Shown here in pieces: positions 1 through 7,669 of a stretch of 64,000 nucleotides of DNA. Position numbers and translations under genes: made by a program. Origin of the DNA: Oleiharenicola lentus (GTDB lineage: Bacteria; Verrucomicrobiota; Verrucomicrobiia; Opitutales; Opitutaceae); the NCBI RefSeq assembly GCF_004118375.1, contig NZ_SDHX01000001.1, forward strand, positions 2,359,693 to 2,423,692. The letters run 5' to 3'. Within the stretch, counting starts at the first letter, position 1; every line of letters starts with the position of its first letter. Under the pieces are notes generated by a model that made no database searches, was not told the origin of the DNA, and worked only from the letters and a program-made list of their open reading frames with translations.

Positions 1-1220
1 AACTCCTCGCCCGCCAGCGCGCCATCGGCTCCCGCGACCGCAAGCTTTACCGCGAACTGATCTACACCTGGCTGCGCTTCCTGCCGTGGACGGACCCGCT
101 GCTCGACCAAGATCCTGCATTGGCCGGCAAGGTCATCGCCTGGCTCGCCCCCGAGCTGAAAGCCACGTCGCACTACCGCGCCGCCCTCTGCGCCGACTGG
201 CCGGTCGCGCCGGCTTCGCTGGCCGAAAAGGCCGCGATGCTGACGGCACGGGTAGCTGGAGCGCAGCCTGCGGACGCGCCTTTTGCCGTCCCCAGGGCAG
301 AGCCAACCCGTCTGGAGGCCGGGTTCCAGCCAGATCCCTCTTCTCAGGTTTCAGGTCTCAGGATTCAGGTTTCCGATCTTCTCCCCGCCTGGTTCGCCGA
401 GCACTGCCCTGCCGCCTTCCAGCCGCCCCACCTCGACGCCATCAACTCGCGCGCCAACGTCTGGGTGCGCCTCCAGTGCAACGACCGGAACATCGTTCTC
501 GATGAGTTCCGCGCCAAGCAGTGGACCTGGGAAACCGCCGCTGATTTTCCTGACGCGCTCTGCCTGCCGCCCAATGCCGAGGTGGCCAATACCGACGCCT
601 ACCGCCGCGGCTTCGTCGAGATCCAGGACCTCGGCTCGCAGCTCGTGCTCGCCACCGCGCCCATCCCGCCCGGCGGGCGCTGGCTCGATGCCTGCGCGGG
701 CGCTGGCGGCAAGACCCTCCAACTCGCCCGCCTGCTCAGTGACGTCGGCCACGTTGACGCCACCGACATCCGTCCCGAGATCCTCGAGGAGCTCCGCGAC
801 CGCGCCCAGCGCGCCCGCCTGACCAATGTTCGTATTACGAACATTCCCGAGGCCGCCTACGACGGCATCCTCGTGGACGCTCCGTGCTCCGGCTCGGGCA
901 CCTGGCGCCGCCAGCCACACCTCAAGTGGTATGTGAAGCCCGAGACGATCTCTTCGTTTGCGAAGACCCAGCTGGCCATCCTCACCGCCCACGCCCCACG
1001 TGTGAAACCCGGCGGCGTCCTGATCTACGCCACCTGTTCGCTGAGCCATCACGAAAACCACGACGTCGTCGCCGCGTTTCTGCAGGCCCACCCGCAGTTC
1101 AAAGCCGTTCCCGCCGCCGATACCCATGGCGGCACCTTCGACGGCCTCGGCACCACCTTGCTCCCCGGCACACGCAACACCGACGGCTTCTACGTGGCAA
1201 CTTTGCGTGCCTCGGCCTGA
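1..1220 (+). CDS. 16S rRNA (cytosine-C5) methyltransferase, RsmB/NOL1-NOP2 family (5' end outside window)
   Basis: The reading frame is open from base 3, so the true start lies before the window; the TTG at 120 is only an internal codon. The protein is a SAM-dependent RNA m5C methyltransferase. The SAM-binding motif DACAGAGGKT is encoded near 690-715, and the two catalytic cysteines of the family are seen in DAPCSGSGTWRR (motif IV) and YATCSLSHHEN (motif VI). The N-terminal part, LLARQRAIGSRDRKLYREL, fits the helical RNA-binding region of the Sun/RsmB group. The linker between the N-terminal and catalytic parts contains a four- to five-unit heptanucleotide array at 345-379, translated as SQVSGLRIQVSDL, which looks like inserted repeat DNA kept in frame. 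Family is secure; the exact target base is not, so no symbol is given. Confidence 0.9.
   Translation, partial: LLARQRAIGSRDRKLYRELIYTWLRFLPWTDPLLDQDPALAGKVIAWLAPELKATSHYRAALCADWPVAPASLAEKAAMLTARVAGAQPADAPFAVPRAEPTRLEAGFQPDPSSQVSGLRIQVSDLLPAWFAEHCPAAFQPPHLDAINSRANVWVRLQCNDRNIVLDEFRAKQWTWETAADFPDALCLPPNAEVANTDAYRRGFVEIQDLGSQLVLATAPIPPGGRWLDACAGAGGKTLQLARLLSDVGHVDATDIRPEILEELRDRAQRARLTNVRITNIPEAAYDGILVDAPCSGSGTWRRQPHLKWYVKPETISSFAKTQLAILTAHAPRVKPGGVLIYATCSLSHHENHDVVAAFLQAHPQFKAVPAADTHGGTFDGLGTTLLPGTRNTDGFYVATLRASA
345..379 (+). repeat. heptanucleotide array inside the methyltransferase gene
   Basis: Five consecutive 7-base units read CAGGTTT, CAGGTCT, CAGGATT, CAGGTTT and the weaker CCGATCT. 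The period and the AGG core match the intergenic heptad arrays at 3602, 6114 and 50172. Here the array lies within an open reading frame. Confidence 0.75.
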
Positions 1221-1305
1221 CTGTGGTTCATCCCACTTTCGGGACACCTGCTTCCCGGCTTCGCTCTGCTGGCAAAGTCAGGGCTCTTTTCTGAATTTTG
1301 CTTAT

Positions 1306-1326
1306 GGCTAACAGCTAACAGCTTAA
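1306..1326. repeat. short heptanucleotide array
   Basis: Three 7-base units, GGCTAAC, AGCTAAC and AGCTTAA, lie 57 bases before the adaptor gene. The unit differs from the other arrays but the period is the same. Confidence 0.5.
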
Positions 1327-1382
1327 ACCTCTCCTCTGCACTTGGCACGCGCGGTGCAATTAGCGGGACAAACAAGCCCTGC

Positions 1383-2633
1383 ATGGACATCGCCCGCCCC
1401 AACGCCGCCAAGGAAAAACGCCGCAAACGCATCATCTACGCCACCATCGCTGGCGTCGTAGTTCTTGGCATCTCCATCTTCCTGTTCACCCTCAAACCCG
1501 CCGCGCCCACGATGGAGCGCAATCTTGTCTGGGTCGGCACCGTCAAGCGCGGCCCGATGCTCCGCCAGGTCCGCGGCCTCGGCACGCTCGTGCCTGAGGA
1601 GATCCGCTGGATCGCCGCCCGCACCCAGGGGCGCGTGGACAAGATCATCATCCGCCCCGGCGCGCCCGTCGAACCCGGCACCCTCATCCTCGAACTGAGC
1701 AACCCCGACGTCGTCTCCAACGCCGCCAACGCCAAGTCCCAGCTGCTCGCCGCCGAGGCCCAGCTCGCCAACCAGCGCGTGCAGCTCGAATCCCAGCTGC
1801 TCGCCGCCGAGGCCGCCGCCGCCCTGGCCCGCGATACCTTCGAACGCGCCAAGCTCCAGGCCGAGGTGGACGACGAACTCCTCAAGGACGGCCTCGTCTC
1901 GCCCGTGCAGCACAAGCTTTCCCAGGTCGCCGCCGAGACCGCCCGCACCCGCAACGACATCGAGCAAAAGCGATTCGCCTTCGCCAAGGAGTCCATCAAG
2001 CCCCAGCTCGCCGTGCAGGAAGCCGAGGTCGAGCGCCTTGCTTCGCTCTCCCGCCTGCGCAACGAGGAACTCGAGGCCCTGCAGGTCCGCGCCACGATGG
2101 TCGGCGTGCTTTCCGCCCTCCCTGTGGAGGTTGGCGCCCAGGTCCAGCCCGGCCAGAACATCGCCCGCGTCGCCGACCCGACCAAGCTCAAAGCCGAGGT
2201 GCGCATCGCCGAGACCCAGGCCAAGGACATCACCCACGGCCAGCTCGCCAGCATCGACACCCGCAACGGCATCGTCGCCGGTCGTGTCTCGCGCATCGAC
2301 CCCGCCGTGCAGAACGGCACCGTCACCGTGGATGTCACGATTTCCGATCAGCTGCCCAAGGGCGCCCGCCCCGACCTCTCCGTGGATGGCACCATCGAGC
2401 TCGAGCGCCTCGACGACGTGGTCTATGTGGACCGCCCGGCCTTCGGTCAGGAGCGCAGCACCATCTCGATCTTCAAGCTCGGCGAGGACGACATCGCCAC
2501 CCGCACGCAGGTCCAGCTCGGCCGCAGCTCCGTCAACACCATCGAGGTTATTGCCGGCCTCGTGCCCGGGGATCGCGTGATCCTCTCCGACATGTCCCAG
2601 CACGACTCCGCCCAGCGCGTGAAGCTCAACTAA
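1383..2633 (+). CDS. MacA/HlyD-type efflux periplasmic adaptor
   Basis: This 416-residue protein is a membrane-fusion adaptor that would link an inner-membrane ABC exporter to an outer-membrane channel. A single N-terminal membrane anchor (about residues 19-38, after a KRRKR stretch) is followed by a lipoyl-like half (RTQGRVDKIIIRPGAPVEPG), a long alanine- and glutamine-rich helical hairpin (about 105-215), the second lipoyl half (VGVLSALPVEVGAQVQPGQ) and a beta-barrel domain. The ABC ATPase at 2881 and the duplicated permeases at 3694 and 7670 lie downstream on the same strand, so a MacAB-like tripartite export system is the natural reading. The substrate cannot be told. The start is the ATG at 1383; no Shine-Dalgarno sequence is evident. 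Confidence 0.88.
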   Translation: MDIARPNAAKEKRRKRIIYATIAGVVVLGISIFLFTLKPAAPTMERNLVWVGTVKRGPMLRQVRGLGTLVPEEIRWIAARTQGRVDKIIIRPGAPVEPGTLILELSNPDVVSNAANAKSQLLAAEAQLANQRVQLESQLLAAEAAAALARDTFERAKLQAEVDDELLKDGLVSPVQHKLSQVAAETARTRNDIEQKRFAFAKESIKPQLAVQEAEVERLASLSRLRNEELEALQVRATMVGVLSALPVEVGAQVQPGQNIARVADPTKLKAEVRIAETQAKDITHGQLASIDTRNGIVAGRVSRIDPAVQNGTVTVDVTISDQLPKGARPDLSVDGTIELERLDDVVYVDRPAFGQERSTISIFKLGEDDIATRTQVQLGRSSVNTIEVIAGLVPGDRVILSDMSQHDSAQRVKLN

Positions 2634-2661
2634 TTTTCGTTTTGGATTCTCGATTTTCGAC
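2634..2661. repeat. heptanucleotide array directly after the adaptor stop codon
   Basis: Units TTTTCGT, TTTGGAT, TCTCGAT and TTTCGAC follow the stop codon (2631-2633) without a gap. They are the reverse complement in type (TCGATTT versus AAATCGA) of the two arrays at 2761 and 2844. Confidence 0.65.
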
Positions 2662-2674
2662 TCCCTGTCCCGCC

Positions 2675-2740
2675 ATGTTTATTCCCGTCCTCGTTCTCTC
2701 GCTCCTCACTCTTCTGGTCGCCACCGACGATCAGGCCTGA
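2675..2740 (+). CDS. possible 21-residue hydrophobic mini-protein
   Basis: A short frame reads MFIPVLVLSLLTLLVATDDQA and stops with TGA. It would be a single membrane-spanning segment with a short acidic tail, placed between the export adaptor and its ATPase. No Shine-Dalgarno sequence precedes it, and it lies between two heptad arrays, so it may be chance coding in spacer DNA. I do not recognise a family. Confidence 0.2.
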   Translation: MFIPVLVLSLLTLLVATDDQA

Positions 2741-2760
2741 GGCCCGCCTCCGCCGGGCTT

Positions 2761-2877
2761 AAATCCACAATCGTGAATCAAAAATCGAAAATTTCGTAAC
2801 CCCCGGCCTGCCGGCCGTGTTATCCCCCCACTCCCGCCCACCACAATCGAAAATCGAGAAACCAAAATCAAAATCTC
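2761..2877. repeat. pair of AAATCGA-type heptanucleotide arrays around a GC hairpin
   Basis: The first array (2761-2795) reads AAATCCA, CAATCGT, GAATCAA, AAATCGA, AAATTTC. The second (2844-2871, fading by 2877) reads CAATCGA, AAATCGA, GAAACCA, AAATCAA. Between them is a GC-rich self-complementary stretch, CCCCGGCCTGCCGGCCG. The second array ends right before the CTCCCC that touches the ATG of the ATPase gene. Confidence 0.65.
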
Positions 2878-2880
2878 CCC

Positions 2881-3594
2881 ATGAGCACCGACTCTCCCTC
2901 CCTCATCAAACTCGAAGGCGTCACCAAGGTCTTCCTCACCGACGAGGTCGAAACCCACGCCCTCTCCGGCATCCACATGGACATCCGCAAGGGCGAGTAC
3001 GTCTCCATCGCCGGCCCCTCGGGTTGCGGCAAGTCCACGCTCCTCTCGATTCTCGGCCTCCTCGACACGCCGACCGACGGCACCTACATCCTCAATGGCC
3101 GCCCCGTGCAGGGCCTCACGCTCCCGGAGCGCGCCCGCATCCGCAACCGCGAGATCGGTTTCATTTTCCAGTCCTTCAATCTCATCGGCGACCTCACGGT
3201 CTATGAAAACGTCGAGCTCCCGCTCACCTACCGCGGCATGCCCGCCAGCGAGCGCAAGACCCGCGTGACCGAGGCCCTCGAGAAGGTCGGCATGGGCCAC
3301 CGCGCCAAGCACCTGCCCTCCCAGCTCTCCGGCGGTCAACAGCAGCGCGTCGCCGTGGCCCGCGCCCTGGCCGGCTCGCCCGCCGTCCTCCTTGCGGACG
3401 AGCCCACCGGCAACCTCGATTCCAAGAACGGCGACGCCGTCATGGAGCTCCTCCGCAATCTCCACAAGAGCGGCTCCACGATCGTCATGGTCACCCACGA
3501 CGCCCGCTTCGCCCGCAACGCCGACCGCACCATCCACGTCTTCGACGGCCGCGTCGTCGAGGAGCAGATGGAGTCCGATCCGACCCGGGCGTAA
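2881..3594 (+). CDS. ABC transporter ATP-binding protein, MacB/LolD type
   Basis: This 237-residue protein is the ATPase that would energise the downstream permeases from the cytoplasmic side. It has a Walker A motif GPSGCGKST (about residues 44-52), a Q-loop in FIFQSFNLIG, the signature LSGGQQQR, a Walker B run VLLADEPTGNLD and the switch histidine in MVTHD. The length and motif wording are those of the LolD/MacB-N subfamily. The ATG at 2881 directly follows CTCCCC. The gene sits between an adaptor and two duplicated permeases, so it probably serves one or both of them; classical ADOP permeases are often found without an ATPase beside them, which makes this arrangement informative. Confidence 0.93.
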   Translation: MSTDSPSLIKLEGVTKVFLTDEVETHALSGIHMDIRKGEYVSIAGPSGCGKSTLLSILGLLDTPTDGTYILNGRPVQGLTLPERARIRNREIGFIFQSFNLIGDLTVYENVELPLTYRGMPASERKTRVTEALEKVGMGHRAKHLPSQLSGGQQQRVAVARALAGSPAVLLADEPTGNLDSKNGDAVMELLRNLHKSGSTIVMVTHDARFARNADRTIHVFDGRVVEEQMESDPTRA

Positions 3595-3601
3595 GCCCGG
3601 G

Positions 3602-3688
3602 AAGTATCAAGTAACAAGGATCAAGTATCAGGAATGACGCCTTCGGGCCTCCTCTTGATCCTTGTTACTTGATCCTTGGCACTTCTCC
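3602..3688. repeat. inverted pair of heptanucleotide arrays (CAAGTAT type)
   Basis: The left arm is AAGTATC, AAGTAAC, AAGGATC, AAGTATC, AGGAATG (3602-3636). The right arm is CTTGATC, CTTGTTA, CTTGATC, CTTGGCA, CTTCTCC (3654-3688), the same units in reverse complement. The two arms can fold into a long hairpin over a short GC-rich loop. The element lies between the ATPase stop and the permease ATG at 3694. Confidence 0.85.
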
Positions 3689-3693
3689 TTCCC

Positions 3694-6102
3694 ATGAAAT
3701 TCGCGCTCAGGTCATTGCTGAAGAGCCCGGGGTTTACGATTATCGCGCTGCTGACTCTGGCCCTCGGCATCGGCGTGAACACCTCGATGTTCAGCCTGAT
3801 CGACGCCCTGCTGTTCAAGGCCGCTCCGTTTCCCGAACCGGCCCGCCTGGTGATGCTCCAGCGCATCACGCCGCAGGATCAGGACAACGAGTTCTCCGCC
3901 ACCGAACTGCGCGACATTCAGGAAAAGAGCACCTCCTTCCAGGACAAGTTCGTCTTCACGCGCGACTTCTCCGCCGTGGCCGATGCCGGCCAACCGGCGG
4001 AGCGGCTCAACGGCATCTTCGCCGATGCCGGCATCTTCACCACGCTGGGCGTGCAACCGCAGATCGGCCGGCCCTTCACGATGGAGGAATGCCAGCCCGG
4101 CAAGGACCAGGTCGTGCTGCTGTCCTACAGCAACTGGCAGCAACGTTACGGCGGCGACCCGTCTGTCATTGGTCGCATGCTGCGCATTGACGGCGATCCC
4201 CACACGATCATCGGCGTGATGCCGGCGGACTTCGAATACCGTTTTCTCTGGGGCGAATCCTCCTTTTGGCGCCCTCTCGCTTACACTCCCCAGCAATCCA
4301 GCAATCGTGGCATCCGCATCTTTTCGTTGATCGGACGCCTCCAGACCGGGCGGACACCTGAACAGGCCGCCGCCGAACTCGGGCCCCTCGCTTCCGCGTG
4401 GCAGAAGGAGTTTCCCCAGGACTACTCCGGCATGCGTTTCGCCGCGCCGCTGCTCCACGAGGCGCTCATGGACGGTGAGAGCCGCAAGATCTCCTGGATG
4501 CTGCTCAGCCTCTCCGGCTTCGTCCTGCTGATCGCCTGCGCCAATCTCGCCAACCTGCAGCTGGCGCGGGCCACCGTTTCCGTGCGCGAGTTCGCCATCC
4601 GCGCCGCGCTGGGGGCCTCGCGTGCCCGTCTCATCGGGCAGCAGCTCACGGAAAGCCTGTTGCTGGCGGTGGTCGGCGGCGGCCTGGGTCTGTTGATTGC
4701 GCTCTGGGTCAACAGCCTCCTCGAGGCCAATGTCCGCATCGGCGAAAAGGCCGGCGGGCTCAAGCTGCCCATCGACGGCAGCGTGTTGCTCGCCACCATC
4801 GCCGCCTCCGTGCTCACGGGCGTGATTTTCGGGATCGTGCCGGCCTGGATCGCCTCGCGCACCGATGTCGTCGGCACGTTGAAATCCCAGGGCCGCGGCA
4901 CCACCTCGGGCCGCAGCCACCACCGGATGCGTCACATCCTCGTGGTCGCCGAGGTCACTCTCGCCCTCGTGCTGCTCGGCGGCGCCGGCATGATGCAACG
5001 CGGCTTCGCCCGGATTCTGGCGCTCGAAACCGGCTGGGACACCAAGCATGTCCTCACTGGCGTCCTGCCCATGCCGGAAAAGCGTTACGAGTCGTCCGAG
5101 AAGCGCCTCGAATTCTTCCGCAGCATCGAGAACCGCGTTGGCAGCCTGCCGGGCGTTCAGGGTGTGGCGCTGTCCACCTCGCTTCCGCTCTGGCACTACG
5201 GCAACGTCCGTCAGATCACCAGCGAAGCGCTCAGCGGGGCCGATCCGGCCACCCTGCCCCGGGCCAGCCAGGTGATGGTGACCTCCGGCTACTTTGACAC
5301 CCTTGGCATCAAGCTGGTCGAGGGACGCATCTTTCCGCCCGATGTGAAATCCGCCGATGCGGAGCAGGTCGTGATCAACGACGCCCTCGCCAAGCAATTC
5401 TGGCCCTCCGTCAGCCCCCTCGGCCAACGCCTCGGCCTCGTGAACAACGGCCAGACCAAGTGGGTCGAGGTTATCGGCGTGGTGCGCAGCGCGCAGTCAG
5501 CCGTCGCCTTCACCAATCCGCCGACCAGCTTCCAGGTTTATCGCTCCGTCGCGCACGAGCCCTGGACTTGGATCCGTTTTGCCGTGCGGAGCGAAAATCC
5601 CGCCGCCCAGATCGAGAGCGTGCGCCGCGCGGTCGCGGAGGTGGACCCCGATCTCCCCGCCGATCAACTGATGACGGTGGACCAGTTCGTGCAACGTCAG
5701 CAGCACAATCTGGTCATTGTCGCCCAGCTGCTCACGGGTTTTGCCGGCCTCGGCCTCGTGCTGGCCGCCGTCGGCCTCTACGGCGTGATTTCCAACATTG
5801 TCGCCCAGCGCACCGGCGAATTCGGCATCCGGCTCGCGCTCGGTGCGAAGCCTTCCGATGTGCTGAAGCTCGTGCTCGGGCGCGGGCTGTTGCTCACCGC
5901 AATCGGCCTGGGCCTGGGCCTGGCTGGCGCCTACGGCCTCGGCCTGTTTCTCGGATCCTTCATGCCCCGCATGATCGCCACCGACCCGGTCGCCCTCTCC
6001 GGCACCGCCGCCCTCCTCTTCGCCGTTGCCGCCCTCGCCTGCTGGCTCCCCGCCCGCCGCGCCACCAAGGTGGATCCGCTCGAGGCGTTGCGCGCTGAAT
6101 GA
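3694..6102 (+). CDS. ADOP-type duplicated ABC permease (FtsX/MacB fold)
   Basis: This protein of 802 residues belongs to the acidobacterial duplicated orphan permease type. It consists of two copies of a MacB-like permease: an N-terminal membrane helix (KSPGFTIIALLTLALGIGVN), a periplasmic MacB-core domain, a three-helix FtsX segment at about 265-400 with the REFAIRAALGASRARLI motif, then a second helix, a second periplasmic domain, and a second FtsX segment at about 680-795 with GEFGIRLALGAKPSDVL. The end LPARRATKVDPLEALRAE is typical. The ATG at 3694 is preferred over the upstream TTG at 3676 because the latter lies inside the repeat. It would act in the inner membrane with the ATPase at 2881. 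Confidence 0.9.
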   Translation: MKFALRSLLKSPGFTIIALLTLALGIGVNTSMFSLIDALLFKAAPFPEPARLVMLQRITPQDQDNEFSATELRDIQEKSTSFQDKFVFTRDFSAVADAGQPAERLNGIFADAGIFTTLGVQPQIGRPFTMEECQPGKDQVVLLSYSNWQQRYGGDPSVIGRMLRIDGDPHTIIGVMPADFEYRFLWGESSFWRPLAYTPQQSSNRGIRIFSLIGRLQTGRTPEQAAAELGPLASAWQKEFPQDYSGMRFAAPLLHEALMDGESRKISWMLLSLSGFVLLIACANLANLQLARATVSVREFAIRAALGASRARLIGQQLTESLLLAVVGGGLGLLIALWVNSLLEANVRIGEKAGGLKLPIDGSVLLATIAASVLTGVIFGIVPAWIASRTDVVGTLKSQGRGTTSGRSHHRMRHILVVAEVTLALVLLGGAGMMQRGFARILALETGWDTKHVLTGVLPMPEKRYESSEKRLEFFRSIENRVGSLPGVQGVALSTSLPLWHYGNVRQITSEALSGADPATLPRASQVMVTSGYFDTLGIKLVEGRIFPPDVKSADAEQVVINDALAKQFWPSVSPLGQRLGLVNNGQTKWVEVIGVVRSAQSAVAFTNPPTSFQVYRSVAHEPWTWIRFAVRSENPAAQIESVRRAVAEVDPDLPADQLMTVDQFVQRQQHNLVIVAQLLTGFAGLGLVLAAVGLYGVISNIVAQRTGEFGIRLALGAKPSDVLKLVLGRGLLLTAIGLGLGLAGAYGLGLFLGSFMPRMIATDPVALSGTAALLFAVAALACWLPARRATKVDPLEALRAE

Positions 6103-6113
6103 GGCGCATGGCG

Positions 6114-6203
6114 AAGTAACAAGTTTCAAGGATCAAGTAACAAGAGCAAAACCCAATACCCCCTGCATCTTGTTACCTGCCACTTGATACTTGTTACTTA
6201 ACT
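6114..6203. repeat. inverted pair of heptanucleotide arrays (CAAGTAT type)
   Basis: The left arm is AAGTAAC, AAGTTTC, AAGGATC, AAGTAAC, AAGAGCA (6114-6148). The right arm is CTTGTTA, CCTGCCA, CTTGATA, CTTGTTA, CTTAACT (6169-6203). It fills the gap between the permease stop and the next ATG at 6207. Confidence 0.85.
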
Positions 6204-6206
6204 CAA

Positions 6207-7472
6207 ATGCACCGCCTGCTCACGCTATTCCTGATCGGCGCCACTGCCCTCTCCGCCGCGCCCAAGCATGCGACCTTGCTCCGCGAGGCGGGCGCCGCCG
6301 CCAAGGCGGGTGACAACGCCACGGCTCTCGCGAAAATGGAGGAAGCCGCGCAGTTGCGGCCCGACTACCCGCGGGTGCAGATCAATCTCGCCCGTCTTTA
6401 CGCTGCTCAGCAACGCCCGGACGCCGCCCTCGCCGCCCTGCAGCGCCTCGCCGACATGGGCCTGCAGATGAACGTCGCCGCCGATCCCGGCCTCGCCGCG
6501 TTAAAGGAGCTGCCCCGGTTCCAGACTCTCGCCCAACAGCTTGCGGTTGGACCCGACGCGACAGCCGCGTCCGACGAAGCCTCCTTTGCACTCACCGACG
6601 TCACCGGCATCATCGAAAGCTGCCTCGTGGACCCGGAGACGCTCGTCTGGTATTTCGGTGACGTGCGCAACCGCTGCATCTGGGTGCGCGACGTCAGTTC
6701 CGGCACCGCCCAATTAAGGAAATTCACCCACGACGACGATGCCCTCGACGGCGTGTTCAAGATCGCGCTCTCTGCCGACCGCAAAACCCTCTGGGCCGCC
6801 ACGGCCACCGTCGGCGTAATGACCGGGTCCGACGCCGAGGACGGCAAGCGCACGGCCCTCGTCGCCATTGATTTCGCCACCGGCCGCGTGCGCGCCCGCT
6901 ATCCCGTGCCCGCCGACGGCCGCAATCATCTGCTGGGCGACTTTGTGATCGCTGCCGATGGCTCGCTCTACGCCACCGACTCCGTGTCCTCCGTCATCTG
7001 GCGGCTCCCCGCCGGGGGCACCGCGCTTGAACCCTGGCTAGAAAGCGACGAGTTCCTGAGCCTGCAGGGCATCGCTTTGGACTCGGCCGGTCAGCACCTC
7101 TGTGTCGCCGACTACGCCAACGGCATCTGGCGGATCGCCACCGATACCAAGACGCCCACGCTGCTGACCGCCCCGGCCAACGCCACGTTCTTCGGCATCG
7201 ACGGACTCTACGCTGTTCCTGGCGGCATCCTGGCCGTCCAGAACGGCGTGAACCCCCAGCGAGTGCTCCGGATCGATCTTCCCTCTGGAAAAAAACCGCT
7301 CGTCCGCGCCGTCGCCCAGGGCCGCCCCGCCATGACCGACCTCGCCCTCGGCCAGGTCTTCAACGGTCGCTTCCACTTCGTCGGCAACAGTGGCTGGGCG
7401 CTCTTCGACCCGCCGCCCACCACCCCGCCCGCCGCCCGCACGGTCACGATCCTGTCCACGGCCGTCGAGTAG
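6207..7472 (+). CDS. secreted TPR plus beta-propeller protein of unknown function
   Basis: This 421-residue protein has an N-terminal signal peptide (MHRLLTLFLIGATALSAA), a tetratricopeptide-like helical part at about 20-90 (KAGDNATALAKMEEAAQLRP), and a C-terminal part of repeated short beta-blade segments such as GDFVIAADGSLYATDSVS and LQGIALDSAGQHLCVADYAN, resembling SMP-30/NHL-type propellers. It is predicted to be exported. It lies between the two ADOP permeases in the same direction, so it may be a passenger or partner of the export cluster. I do not recognise a named family for the combination and assign no function. Confidence 0.75.
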   Translation: MHRLLTLFLIGATALSAAPKHATLLREAGAAAKAGDNATALAKMEEAAQLRPDYPRVQINLARLYAAQQRPDAALAALQRLADMGLQMNVAADPGLAALKELPRFQTLAQQLAVGPDATAASDEASFALTDVTGIIESCLVDPETLVWYFGDVRNRCIWVRDVSSGTAQLRKFTHDDDALDGVFKIALSADRKTLWAATATVGVMTGSDAEDGKRTALVAIDFATGRVRARYPVPADGRNHLLGDFVIAADGSLYATDSVSSVIWRLPAGGTALEPWLESDEFLSLQGIALDSAGQHLCVADYANGIWRIATDTKTPTLLTAPANATFFGIDGLYAVPGGILAVQNGVNPQRVLRIDLPSGKKPLVRAVAQGRPAMTDLALGQVFNGRFHFVGNSGWALFDPPPTTPPAARTVTILSTAVE

Positions 7473-7482
7473 CTCCCCTCGG

Positions 7483-7498
7483 CAGGAGCCTGCTCCTG
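7483..7498. terminator. hairpin after the TPR/propeller gene
   Basis: CAGGAGC and GCTCCTG form a 7-bp stem over CT, 11 bases after the stop codon. There is no T-run, so it is a weak or factor-dependent terminator at best. Confidence 0.35.
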
Positions 7499-7512
7499 AA
7501 TGCTGCGCCTCA

Positions 7513-7591
7513 AGGTGGAGCGACCTGCACCTCAGGGCGATTTGTCCGTTGCGGACATCCTCAGCGCGTTGTGGAGCAACGCGCTCCACCT
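7513..7591. repeat. GC-rich nested inverted repeat
   Basis: Outer arms AGGTGGAGC (7513-7521) and GCTCCACCT (7583-7591) are perfectly complementary. Inside lies a second stem GCGTTG/CAACGC. It occupies the spacer before the second ADOP permease. Confidence 0.55.
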
Positions 7592-7669
7592 AGACAGAGT
7601 CACAGGCTTAGTCGGTTTTTCCTGCAACTGCCGCCCTTTGCCCGTGTTTTGGAGGGAACCGCGCGCTGC

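Noticed and set aside
120-1220. TTG at 120 as start of the methyltransferase
   Set aside because: The frame is open upstream to base 3 with protein-like sequence; the gene begins before the window.
3602-3688. Interpretation of the heptad arrays as a CRISPR array
   Set aside because: Units of 7 bases with no spacers; facing inverted arms.
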